Shown: piece by piece, positions 1 through 9,531 of the stretch
How positions within the stretch are numbered: the first letter of the stretch is position 1
Layout of the letters: every line of letters begins with the position of its first letter
Assembly (NCBI RefSeq): GCF_031178195.1
Contig: NZ_JAPSJL010000001.1
Span: 389,275 to 453,274, forward strand
Source: Zhihengliuella sp.
GTDB lineage: Bacteria > Actinomycetota > Actinomycetes > Actinomycetales > Micrococcaceae
Reading direction: 5' to 3'
DNA: 64,000 nucleotides
Notes under the pieces: model-generated
The model's database searches: none
Seen by the model: the letters and a program-made list of their open reading frames with translations, nothing else
What the model was told of the DNA's origin: nothing
Position numbers and translations under genes: made by a program

Positions 1-2672
1 GCCAGCTGGAGGAGGCCCGCGCCCAGCGCGACGCCCTCGAGCTGGTGCCCGCCCAGTACGCCCGCTACCGCGAGCTGCTGGCGGAGCGCACGGCACTGGG
101 CCGGGCGTACGACGTCGTCCTGCCGCGGGTGCGGGCCGCCCAGACCGCGGAGGTGCTCGGGCACGAGACCGCGCGTCTCGAGGGCGATCTCGCCGCGCGG
201 CGCACCGGGATCGCGGACGCCGCGGCCGCCAAGGAGCGGCTCGACGAGCGGGTGCGGTCGCTCCAGGAGCAGCACGACGCCCACGGCGGGCAGGCCGTCC
301 GCACGCTCGAGCGCGAGCTGGAGGCGGCCCGGGCCCGGCTGGCCGAGCGGGAGAAGACGGTCGCCAAGCTGATCGCGGAGGCCGAGGCCGCCGGGGTGAA
401 CCTGGCCTGGTCGGCGTCCGGACTGGACGCGATGCGGCGCGAGGCGGCGGTCAGCGGCGAGCGGCTGGAGTCGATCGCCGCGGACACGCGCACGCTCGAG
501 TACGAGGCGATGGCCAAGGTGATGGCCGCCCGCGACGAGCTGCGGCAGCTGCGCGCGGACATCGAGTCCTACCGCCGCCGCGGCTCCAACATCGACGACC
601 GCTCCGCGACGGCCCGGCGCACCATCTGCTCGGTCACCGGGCTGGACCCGGAGCAGCTGCCGTTCGGCGGCGAGCTGATGGACATGGCCCCGGACGCCGG
701 CGCGTGGCGCCCGGCGGCGGAGAAGGCGCTGCGGTCGCTGGCGACCACGCTGCTGGTGCCGGGCGAGCACCTGGCCGCGGTCACCCGCGCGATCGACGGC
801 GGGGCCGTGGACTCCGTGCCCGGCATGGGGCGGCTGCGCTGGGTGGACGTCTCAGTGGCGCCGCGCAGCGCCGAGGCGCGCCCGGCGGATCTGGTGACCA
901 GGCTGGAGTTCAAGGAGGGTGCGGCCGGAGCCTGGCTGCGCGCCAAGATCACGGCCGACCACGCGTTCGTCTGCGTGGAGGACGACGCCGAGCTGCACGG
1001 GCACGACCGCGCGATCTCGCTGGCCGGGACCCTGAAGACCGGCCGCGGGGCGTTCGAGCGGGACACGCGGCCGCTGCCGGCGTCCGACTACCTGCTCGGC
1101 TTCACCAACGAGGAGAAGATCGCCCAGCTCGAGGGCGAGGCCGCGGAGCTGGAGTCCCGGCGGCTCGAGGCGGAGGGCGTGGCCGACGAGCGCAGCCGGT
1201 CCACGCAGGACCTGGCCGCCCGGGTGCGCGCCCTCAAGGCCCTCGCCGGGGACACCCGCGACTTCGCGCAGCTCGACGCCGCCCCGGCGCGGGCCGCCGT
1301 CGAGGAGCTGGAGGCACGGATCACCGATGCGATGGGCGCGTCCGACGACCTGGCGTCCGTGCGTGAGGCGCTGGATGCGGCCCGCGCCGAGCTGGAGTCC
1401 ACGGTCGGCCGGCTCGCGGTGCTGCGCAGCGACGCGGACGCGCTGGAGCGGGCGGCCGCGCGGGCGCGCCGGCAGCTCGAGTCGGCTGCGGCCACCGTTC
1501 CCGGGGCCGGCTCCGATCGGCCGGGCACGACGTCGGACTCGGCCCCGTCCGCCGACAGCACCGGCGAGCGCAGCCCCGAGGACACCGGGGACGCCGAGGA
1601 GTCCACGACGGCGCCGGTCACGGAGCAGGAGCAGGCGGCGCTCCTGGAGCGCTTCGCCGCCCTGGCCGAGGCGACGGACGTCGCCGAGGTGGAGGCGGCG
1701 GCGTCGAACGCGGCGCTGGTCCTGACGGAGGAGCTCGGCCGGCTGCGCCAGCGGATCTTCGGCGCCGAGGCGGAGCTCTCGGAGACGTTCCGGCAGTTCG
1801 CGCGCGACTTCGGCCCCGGCGCGGCCGCGTCCTACGGGACCGGGGCCGAGGCAGCTCCGCAGTACGTCGAGCTGTACCAGTCGATCGTGGACGAGGGCCT
1901 GCCGCAGCGCGAGGACGAGTTCCGCGAGTACTTCTCCAACCGCTCCTACGAGCGCTTCTCCGACCTGCTGCAGCTGCTCGAGGAGGAGCGACGCGCGATC
2001 GCCGAGCGCATCGAGCCGCTGAACCAGATCCTCTCCGACGTCCCGTTCGAGCAGGGCTCGCGCCTGCGGCTGGAGCTGACGACGACGGTGCCGGACGAGG
2101 CGCGCACGTTCCGGGCCGAGCTGAAGGAGGCCCTCGGCAACGCGTACGCGCCGGCGACCGACGGTGCGCAGCTCACGGCGCGCTACGAGCAGCTGGAGCG
2201 GCTCGTGGACGCGCTGGACGATCCGGGCCGGGCGGCCTGGCGGGACACCGTGCTGGACGTGCGCCGGCACGTGACCATCGGCTGCAACGAGCACAAGGCC
2301 AACGGCGAGGTGGAGACCGGGCTGGAGCCGGGCACGCTGTCCGGCGGCGAGGGGCAGCGCTTCACGTCCTTCATCATGGGGGCGGCGCTCGCCTACCAGC
2401 TCGGCTTGGCCACGCAGGGCTTCACCACCTACGGGACCGTGATGATCGACGAGGCCTTCATCCAGGCGAACTCCGACTACGCGGCGGCGGGCATCAACGC
2501 GCTGCAGGAGTTCGGCTTCCAACTGCTGCTGGCGGCGCCGGAGGACAAGGTGGATCTCGCCAAGCACCTGGGCTCCATCACGGACATCGTCAAGCACCCG
2601 GCGTCGAACGTCTCCGGGTTCGTGGCGACGGGCCTGTCGCCGGCGGTCGCGACGGACATCGTCCTGCGCTGA
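1..2672 (+). CDS. jetC: JetC/COG4913-like SMC ATPase, C-terminal part
   Basis: The reading frame is open from the left edge, so the N-terminus and its Walker A motif lie outside the window. About 890 residues are visible. Long stretches rich in Glu, Arg, Ala and Leu (roughly 1-1200 and 1640-2270) should form coiled coils, and an insertion around 1500-1620 is Pro/Ser/Thr-rich. The last 110 residues form an ABC-type ATPase head: signature LSGGEGQRF near 2338, then a Walker B/D-loop region (VMIDEAF near 2437) and FGFQLLLAAPEDK. This layout fits COG4913, the SMC-like subunit of MksBEF/Wadjet complexes that act on plasmid DNA. The next gene is a lacI, so partner subunits, if present, must lie upstream. 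An SbcC-type repair ATPase is the alternative. Confidence 0.7.
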   Translation, partial: QLEEARAQRDALELVPAQYARYRELLAERTALGRAYDVVLPRVRAAQTAEVLGHETARLEGDLAARRTGIADAAAAKERLDERVRSLQEQHDAHGGQAVRTLERELEAARARLAEREKTVAKLIAEAEAAGVNLAWSASGLDAMRREAAVSGERLESIAADTRTLEYEAMAKVMAARDELRQLRADIESYRRRGSNIDDRSATARRTICSVTGLDPEQLPFGGELMDMAPDAGAWRPAAEKALRSLATTLLVPGEHLAAVTRAIDGGAVDSVPGMGRLRWVDVSVAPRSAEARPADLVTRLEFKEGAAGAWLRAKITADHAFVCVEDDAELHGHDRAISLAGTLKTGRGAFERDTRPLPASDYLLGFTNEEKIAQLEGEAAELESRRLEAEGVADERSRSTQDLAARVRALKALAGDTRDFAQLDAAPARAAVEELEARITDAMGASDDLASVREALDAARAELESTVGRLAVLRSDADALERAAARARRQLESAAATVPGAGSDRPGTTSDSAPSADSTGERSPEDTGDAEESTTAPVTEQEQAALLERFAALAEATDVAEVEAAASNAALVLTEELGRLRQRIFGAEAELSETFRQFARDFGPGAAASYGTGAEAAPQYVELYQSIVDEGLPQREDEFREYFSNRSYERFSDLLQLLEEERRAIAERIEPLNQILSDVPFEQGSRLRLELTTTVPDEARTFRAELKEALGNAYAPATDGAQLTARYEQLERLVDALDDPGRAAWRDTVLDVRRHVTIGCNEHKANGEVETGLEPGTLSGGEGQRFTSFIMGAALAYQLGLATQGFTTYGTVMIDEAFIQANSDYAAAGINALQEFGFQLLLAAPEDKVDLAKHLGSITDIVKHPASNVSGFVATGLSPAVATDIVLR

Positions 2673-2724
2673 GGAGGCGCCCACAGACGGCGGGCCGGGT
2701 GCCCAGAACCTCCAGATGTGACCC

Positions 2725-2783
2725 TTGACACGTGTTAGTGAAGCGCGTTACCTTTGAAGCCACGCTTCAGTAACACGAGTTAC
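2725..2783 (+). promoter_or_regulatory. lacI-operon promoter with overlapping inverted repeats
   Basis: A consensus -35 TTGACA (2725-2730) is followed after 18 bp by TACCTT (2749-2754). A 14-bp inverted repeat with 13 of 14 matches (2732-2745 with 2763-2776) spans the -10. A second short palindrome, GTAAC-N4-GTTAC (2770-2783), lies beside it. The placement suggests autorepression by the LacI protein encoded just downstream. Which repeat is bound is inferred. Confidence 0.6.
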
Positions 2784-2809
2784 TGGCGAGGAGCTGAGCA
2801 AGGGGCACC

Positions 2810-3841
2810 ATGGAGCACACGCGGGAGAGGCCGGTCACGATGGCCGACGTCGCACGCGCCGCCGGCGTCAGCCGGACGACGGTGTCCTTCGTGCTCAACG
2901 GCCGCTCCGGCGTCAATATCCCGGGAACCACCCGGGAACGGATCCTGCACGCCGCCGAGGGCCTCGGGTACCGCCGCAACGCGGCCGCCCAGGCCCTGGC
3001 GAGTCAGCGGTCCGGCTTGTTCGGCCTCGTCACTGAGATCGTTACCTCCCCCTTCGCCGCCGATGTCATCAAGGGCGCGCAGTGGCGGTCCTGGGAGGAC
3101 AACAGGTTCCTCCTCATCGCACCCAGCGAGAACGAGCAGATGATGGAGGCAGCGGCGATAGAGAAGCTGCTGGAGCAGCGCATCGAGGGCCTGATCATTG
3201 CCGCGTCCTGGCACCAGGCCGTCGAAGTACCCGAGAACGCCCACCAAGTCCCGTGCGTGCTGGTGCACTGCTTCGACGAGTCGGGCCGACTGCCGAGCGT
3301 CGTGCCGGATGAAGAGTCCGGGGGCAGGGCCGCTGCCCAGGAGTTGCTCGCGTACGGCCACCGGGAGATCGGACACATCACGCTGCCGCCCGGGATCCCC
3401 GCGCAGGTGGGCCGTTTGCGCGGATTCGGGGCTGAGCTCTCCGCCGCGGGCGTGGCCCTCCCGGACCACCGAATTGTCGCCGGCGATGGCACCGCGGAGA
3501 GCGGCTACCACGGAGCAGCCGAGCTTCTCGATGGGCCGAACCCGCCAACGGCGATCTTCTGCGGCAATGACCGCATGGCCATGGGCGCCTACGACGCCAT
3601 CAAAGAACGGGGCCTCCGCATCCCCCACGAAATCTCGGTCGTCGGCTTCGACGATCAGCAAGCACTGGCCGACAGTCTTCGGCCAGGTTTGACGACGGTC
3701 GCCCTCCCCTTCGAGGAGATGGGAGCCGCCGGGGTCAGGAAACTGACCGCAATGACAACGGGCAGCCGGGATACGAGTTCGCACCTCGCCCTCGACTGCC
3801 CGCTGCATCGACGTTCCTCAGTTGGATTCGCACTCCGCTGA
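2810..3841 (+). CDS. LacI-family repressor of the fructan operon
   Basis: A 343-residue LacI/GalR regulator. The N-terminal helix-turn-helix (VTMADVARAAGVSRTTVSF, about residues 9-27) is followed by a periplasmic-binding-protein-like sensor domain ending with typical motifs (IFCGNDRMAMGAYDAI, VVGFDDQ). The ATG at 2810 sits just behind the inverted-repeat promoter. Only 46 bp separate it from the transporter lipoprotein gene, so it heads the operon and probably controls it in response to a fructose-containing sugar or its phosphate. The effector is inferred from the GH32 enzymes; it is not visible in the protein. Confidence 0.88.
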   Translation: MEHTRERPVTMADVARAAGVSRTTVSFVLNGRSGVNIPGTTRERILHAAEGLGYRRNAAAQALASQRSGLFGLVTEIVTSPFAADVIKGAQWRSWEDNRFLLIAPSENEQMMEAAAIEKLLEQRIEGLIIAASWHQAVEVPENAHQVPCVLVHCFDESGRLPSVVPDEESGGRAAAQELLAYGHREIGHITLPPGIPAQVGRLRGFGAELSAAGVALPDHRIVAGDGTAESGYHGAAELLDGPNPPTAIFCGNDRMAMGAYDAIKERGLRIPHEISVVGFDDQQALADSLRPGLTTVALPFEEMGAAGVRKLTAMTTGSRDTSSHLALDCPLHRRSSVGFALR

Positions 3842-3887
3842 GAAACTTCCCTCCCGCACAACCACTTGACCGGAAGAGGATAATTTC

Positions 3888-5552
3888 ATGATAGCCACAT
3901 CACTGAGGCGCGGCATGCTCCGGGCCGGGGCCATCGCAGCCGTCGGCGCCCTCGCGCTGACCGGCTGCAGTTCCGGCCCCGCCGAGGACGCCGGCGCCGA
4001 CGCGGGTCCGCTGCTCACCATTCCGCGCGAGGACATGGGGACGTTCTCGCAGAACTTCAACCCGTTCTCCCCGAACGCCGCCCCGATGACCACGCAGTCC
4101 ATCTACGAGTCGATGCTGATCTACAACCCCGCGGACGGGAACACGGTGCCCTGGCTCGCGGAGTCCTGGGAGCCCAGCGAGGACGGCCTCTCCGTCACCT
4201 TCAACCTCCGCAAGGATGTGAAGTGGTCCGACGGCGAGCCGCTCGTCGCCGCCGACGTCGTGACGACCTTCGAGCTGCAGCGCGAGCTGCTTGGCGGATT
4301 CGACTACCTGGAGACAGTCGAAGCCGTTGACGAGTCCACGGCGCTCTTCACGTTCAACAAGAAGTTCTCGCCGGCGCTCTTCGAACTGGGCCAGCAGGTC
4401 ATCGTCCCCGCCCACATCTGGTCCGAATTCGCGGAACCCGGCAACGAACAGAACTCGGTCCCCGTCGGCACCGGGCCCTACACGGAGGTCTCGAACTTCC
4501 AGGCGCAGTCCTTCGACCTGCTGCCGAACCCCGAGTACTGGCAGCCCGACAAGCAGAAGATCCCGGGCATCCGCATGCTGGCCTTCGCCGGCAACGACGG
4601 CGCCAACCTCGCGGCCATCAATGGCGACGTCGACTGGGCGCCGCAGTACATGCCCGACATCCAGAGCACCTTCGTCGACAAGGACCCCGAGCACCGTCAC
4701 TACTGGTTCCCGCCCACCGGCGCGGAGATCAACTGGCAGCTCAACACCACCCTGGACATGTTCGCCGACGCCGACGTGCGCAAGGCGCTGAGCATGGCCA
4801 TCGACCGGGAGCAGATCGTCGATGTCGGCATGTCCGGCTACACGATCCCTGCCGACTGCACGGGGCTGTCCGGCAATTACGACGAGTGGCGCGACGAGGA
4901 CGTCGTCGCGGACTGCGGCTGGACCGAGCACGACGCCGAGGCGGCGGCCGCACTCCTCGATGACGCCGGCTACACCGCGGGCCCGGACGGGCAGCGGACG
5001 ACGCCGGACGGGGAGCCGTTCGCCTTCGACATCTCCGTCGGATCGACCTCCTCGGACTGGCTCTCGGTCGCGAACATCATCGCGCAGAACCTCCAGGACA
5101 TCGGCGTCCAGGCCACCGTCGATTCGCCCGACTGGGCCGCGGTCGTCGCCGGCTACGAGACCGGCGAGTTCCAGACCGGCATCGTCTGGAGTGCCAACGC
5201 GCCGACGCCGTACCAGTACTACCGGAACATCATGTCCACCGAGTCGGTGAAGCCGGTCGGCGAGCAGACGTTCGACAACTACCACCGCTTCGGCAGCGAG
5301 GAGGCGGACGCCCTCCTGGCCGAGTTCGCCGCGACGACGGAGGAAGCCGAGCAGCAGCGACTGATGTCGGAGCTGCAGACCCTCTACTCGGATCTCGCCC
5401 CGGTCGTGCCGCTCTTCCCCGGCCCGGAGTGGGGCGCCTACACCACCGAGCGCTTCGTCGGCTGGCCCACCGAGGAGAACCCGTACGCGACGCTCGCGAC
5501 GCGTGCCCCGACGACCGTCCTGGTCCTCACCTCGCTCGAACCGGTCGAGTAG
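3888..5552 (+). CDS. Solute-binding lipoprotein, family 5 (peptide/oligosaccharide ABC importer)
   Basis: A 554-residue extracytoplasmic binding protein of the SBP_bac_5 family, the usual length for DppA/OppA. It has a basic N-terminus, a hydrophobic segment and a lipobox ending ALTGC with Cys27. Conserved family blocks such as WLAESWEPSEDGLSVTFNL and GTGPYTEVSNF are present. The family classically binds peptides or nickel, but some members bind oligosaccharides. The two GH32 genes at the end of this operon make fructo-oligosaccharides the likely ligand here; this is inference. The gene has an AGAGGA ribosome site about 9 nt before ATG 3888. Confidence 0.88.
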   Translation: MIATSLRRGMLRAGAIAAVGALALTGCSSGPAEDAGADAGPLLTIPREDMGTFSQNFNPFSPNAAPMTTQSIYESMLIYNPADGNTVPWLAESWEPSEDGLSVTFNLRKDVKWSDGEPLVAADVVTTFELQRELLGGFDYLETVEAVDESTALFTFNKKFSPALFELGQQVIVPAHIWSEFAEPGNEQNSVPVGTGPYTEVSNFQAQSFDLLPNPEYWQPDKQKIPGIRMLAFAGNDGANLAAINGDVDWAPQYMPDIQSTFVDKDPEHRHYWFPPTGAEINWQLNTTLDMFADADVRKALSMAIDREQIVDVGMSGYTIPADCTGLSGNYDEWRDEDVVADCGWTEHDAEAAAALLDDAGYTAGPDGQRTTPDGEPFAFDISVGSTSSDWLSVANIIAQNLQDIGVQATVDSPDWAAVVAGYETGEFQTGIVWSANAPTPYQYYRNIMSTESVKPVGEQTFDNYHRFGSEEADALLAEFAATTEEAEQQRLMSELQTLYSDLAPVVPLFPGPEWGAYTTERFVGWPTEENPYATLATRAPTTVLVLTSLEPVE

Positions 5553-5619
5553 GGCCTCGGCCGGACAGGCCCCTCGGTTCGACCCGGCGCCCGGCACGTC
5601 CCGGCGCTCACACCGTCGC

Positions 5620-5646
5620 GGGGGGGGGGGGCCCCCCCCCCCCCCC
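5620..5646. repeat. G12-C15 homopolymer pair
   Basis: Twelve G (5620-5631) are followed directly by fifteen C (5632-5646) and then GCC triplets, in the 143-bp gap between the lipoprotein and first permease genes. The transcript could fold into a very stable hairpin between the two cistrons. That could damp downstream expression or protect the lipoprotein mRNA. Homopolymers of this length are slippage-prone and error-prone in sequencing. Confidence 0.85.
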
Positions 5647-5695
5647 GCCGCCGCCGCCACGGCCCGCACTCCTCCCCCTTTCGAAAAGGACAGCC

Positions 5696-6673
5696 ATGGG
5701 CTTCATCCTGCGCAGGCTCGGTTTCTACCTGATCGCCTTCTGGGCCTCGATCACCCTGAACTTCATGCTCCCCCGCCTCATGCCCGGCGACCCCGTCACC
5801 CGGATGCTCTCCCGCTCCCAGCAGCGCTTGGACCCGCAGCAGATCGAATCGCTCCAGAGGCTGCTCGGCGTCGAGGGCGGACCGTGGTGGCAGGAGTACT
5901 TCGGCTATCTGGGGCGCGTCCTGACCGGCGACTTCGGGGTGTCCATCTCCCGGTTCCCGACCCCCGTCAGCGACGTCATCGCCGCCCAGCTGCCCTGGAC
6001 GCTGCTCCTCGGCGGTGTCTCGCTGGTCATCGCCGTCATCATCGGCAACCTGCTGGGCATCCTCGCCGCCTGGCGGCGTGGCGGCATCCTCGACTCGGTG
6101 ACGCCGCCGCTGTTGGTCTTCATCGGTTCCTTCCCGTACTTCTGGCTCGCAATGGGTGCGCTGTACGTCTTCGGCGTCACCCTCGGCTGGTCGCCCCTGC
6201 GTCACGCGTTCTCCGTCGGGATGACGCCGTCGTGGGACCTCGCCTTCATCGCCGACGTGGCGTCCCACGTGCTCCTGCCCGCTCTGTCGATCGTGCTCGT
6301 CTCGATCGGCGGCTGGATGCTCGGCATGCGGAACACCATGATCACCACGAACGCCGAGGACTACATCCTCATGGCCGAGGCGAAGGGCCTGCGGCCGCGG
6401 CGCATCATGTTCAACTACGCGGCGCGGAACGCGCTGCTGCCGTCCGTGACCAACATCGGCATGAGCCTCGGGTTCATCGTCGGCGGCGCGCTCCTGACCG
6501 AGGTCGTCTTCGCCTACCCGGGCGTCGGCTACCAGCTGCTGGCGGCCGTGCAGGGACTCGACTACCCGCTAATGCAGGGCCTGTTCCTGACCATCACCGC
6601 CGCCGTCCTCCTCGCCAACCTGCTCGTCGACCTCGTCTACGTCCGTCTCGACCCGCGTGTGCGGGTCAGCTGA
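5696..6673 (+). CDS. ABC permease, DppB type
   Basis: A 325-residue inner-membrane permease beginning MGFILRRLGFYLIAFWASIT. ATG 5696 is chosen because GAAAAGGA lies directly upstream; the frame is open further upstream through the G/C tract, but that part is low-complexity. About six transmembrane helices are present, with the DppB hallmark LMPGDPV after the first helix and an EAA-type loop (LMAEAKGLRPRRIMFNYAARNALLP) that docks on the ATPase. It pairs with the next gene to form the membrane pore. Its substrate follows that of the lipoprotein. Confidence 0.9.
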   Translation: MGFILRRLGFYLIAFWASITLNFMLPRLMPGDPVTRMLSRSQQRLDPQQIESLQRLLGVEGGPWWQEYFGYLGRVLTGDFGVSISRFPTPVSDVIAAQLPWTLLLGGVSLVIAVIIGNLLGILAAWRRGGILDSVTPPLLVFIGSFPYFWLAMGALYVFGVTLGWSPLRHAFSVGMTPSWDLAFIADVASHVLLPALSIVLVSIGGWMLGMRNTMITTNAEDYILMAEAKGLRPRRIMFNYAARNALLPSVTNIGMSLGFIVGGALLTEVVFAYPGVGYQLLAAVQGLDYPLMQGLFLTITAAVLLANLLVDLVYVRLDPRVRVS

Positions 6674-6686
6674 TCCGGAGGATCCC

Positions 6687-7640
6687 ATGGCTCTCCCACC
6701 CCCTGCCCCGGTCTCCGGCCGCCCCCGCGGTCGTGCCTCCCTGCGGCTCATCCGCAGCCTCGCCCGCAACCGCAAGGCCGTCGTCGGCCTCGCCATCCTC
6801 GCGGTGTTCGTCCTCCTCGCTCTGCTGGCGCCGGCCCTCTACCCGGAGGACCCCTCGCGCATCGGCTCCGGCGGCGCGACTCCGCCCAGTCCGGAACACT
6901 GGCTCGGGACGACGGCGAAGGGCCAGGACGTCATGGCCCTGACCCTGTGGGGCGCGCGCTCGTCGCTCTTCGTCGGCGTCCTCGCCGGGGTCCTCGCAAC
7001 CATCGTCGGCGTCGTCGTCGGGCTGACCTGCGCCTACTTCGGCAAGGCCGTCGACGAGGTCCTGTCCCTGCTGACGAACGTCTTCCTGCTGCTGCCCGGT
7101 CTGCCCCTGCTCGTCATCCTCGCCGCGTTCATGCCGCCCGGCCTCGGCACCGTGATCATCGTCCTCGTCATCACGGGATGGGCCGGCAGCGCCCGCGTCC
7201 TGCGCTCCCAGTCTCTCTCCATCCGCGGCAAGGACTACATCGCGGCGGCCCTGGTGACCGGCGAGCGGCCGCTGCGGATCATGCTCCGCGAGATCCTGCC
7301 CAACATGGCCTCGATCGTCATGACCACGCTGCTGGGCAGCGTGATCGGAGCCATCGGCGCGCAGGCCGGGCTCGAGTTCCTCGGCCTCGGCGACGCCAAC
7401 ACCATCTCGTGGGGCACCAACCTCTTCTGGGCGTCGACCGACGGTGCGCTCATGCTCGGGCAATGGTGGATCTTCATCCCCTCCGGCCTGGCCATCGCGC
7501 TGGTCGCCTACGCCCTGGCCATGTGCAACTACGCCGTCGACGAGATCACCAACCCGCGCCTGCGCAAGCCACGCCGGGCCGCGAGCGCCACGGCGCCGAC
7601 CGCCGTGCAGGCCGCCGAGCCGCAAGGAGCCCACCAGTGA
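6687..7640 (+). CDS. ABC permease, DppC type
   Basis: A 317-residue permease with a cytoplasmic N-terminal tail, about six transmembrane segments and the OppC-like block LGTTAKGQDVMALTLWGARSS. The EAA loop contains ALVTGERPLRIMLREILPN. It starts at ATG 6687, preceded by CGGAGGA, 13 bp after the DppB-type gene. Its TGA overlaps the GTG of the following ATPase gene, which indicates translational coupling. Confidence 0.9.
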   Translation: MALPPPAPVSGRPRGRASLRLIRSLARNRKAVVGLAILAVFVLLALLAPALYPEDPSRIGSGGATPPSPEHWLGTTAKGQDVMALTLWGARSSLFVGVLAGVLATIVGVVVGLTCAYFGKAVDEVLSLLTNVFLLLPGLPLLVILAAFMPPGLGTVIIVLVITGWAGSARVLRSQSLSIRGKDYIAAALVTGERPLRIMLREILPNMASIVMTTLLGSVIGAIGAQAGLEFLGLGDANTISWGTNLFWASTDGALMLGQWWIFIPSGLAIALVAYALAMCNYAVDEITNPRLRKPRRAASATAPTAVQAAEPQGAHQ

Positions 7641-8547
7641 AACCAGTCCTCGACATCGAAGAGCTGACAGTCGAGTACGTCAGCGACGAGCGCTCCGTCC
7701 GCGGAGCCGACCGCGTCAGCTTCCACATCGCACCCGGCGAGATCCTCGGGCTCGCCGGCGAGTCCGGTTCCGGCAAGTCCACGGTGGCGCACTCCATCAT
7801 GCGACTCCTGAAGGACCCGGCCCGCATCACCCACGGAGTCATCCGGTTCGACGGCGAGGATGTCCTGTCCATGAGCGCCGACGAGTTGCGCTCGTGGCGC
7901 TGGCGCGAGGTCGCGATGGTCTTCCAGTCCGCCATGAACTCGCTCAATCCCGTCATGCGGATCGGCGACCAGCTCGCCGACGTGTTCACCACCCACGAGG
8001 GCCTCGGCAAGCGAGAGGCCCTGCGGCGGGCGGCCGAGCTGCTCGAGCTCGTGCGGATCCCTGCTGACCGCGTGAACTCCTACCCGCACCAGCTCTCCGG
8101 CGGCCAGCGGCAGCGCGTCGTCATCGCCATGGCGAGCGCCCTGCGCCCGCGCCTGCTCATCCTGGACGAGCCCACGACGGCCCTCGACGTCGTCGTGCAG
8201 CAGGAGATCCTGGCGCAGATCCAGGAACTCCAGGCGGAACTGGGATTCGCGGTCCTGTTCATCACCCACGACATGTCGCTGATGCTCGAGATGTCGGACC
8301 GCATCGGCGTCATGTACGCCGGCCGGCTCGTCGAGCTCGCCCCGGCCGAGGCGCTGCGGCGGCGGCCGCTCCACCCGTACACGCAGGCCCTGATGGGCGC
8401 CTTCCCGCCGATCAGCGGCCCACGGGTGAAGCTGACCGGCCTGAGCGAGGGCGTGCGCTTCACCGAGATCGGCGATCTCGAAGACACCGGCGGCGGGCAC
8501 TTCGTCGCCCCGACCGGCTCCTCGCACCTCGAAAGGGAGGTACTCCG

Positions 8548-8551
<4 letters not shown>
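7637..8551 (+). CDS. ABC ATPase, DppD type
   Basis: A 304-residue ATPase. The GTG start at 7637 overlaps the previous stop codon (GTGA) and has AAGGAG 7 nt upstream. Walker A is GESGSGKST, the signature is LSGGQRQRV and Walker B is LLILDEPTTALD. The C-terminal Opp-type extension (RPLHPYTQALMGAFP) is typical of oligopeptide-family ATPases. It forms a heterodimer with the next gene to drive the DppB/DppC-type pore. It ends ATGA-overlapped with that gene. Confidence 0.92.

Positions 8552-9527
<976 letters not shown>

Positions 9528-9531
<4 letters not shown>

Noticed and set aside
3900-5669. A 589-codon minus-strand frame opposite the binding-protein gene
   Set aside because: The plus strand gives a complete lipoprotein of normal length; the antisense frame has no recognisable domain.
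5429-5695. Upstream in-frame extension of the DppB-type permease across the G/C tract
   Set aside because: It overlaps the lipoprotein gene and encodes poly-Gly/Pro. A ribosome site directly precedes ATG 5696.
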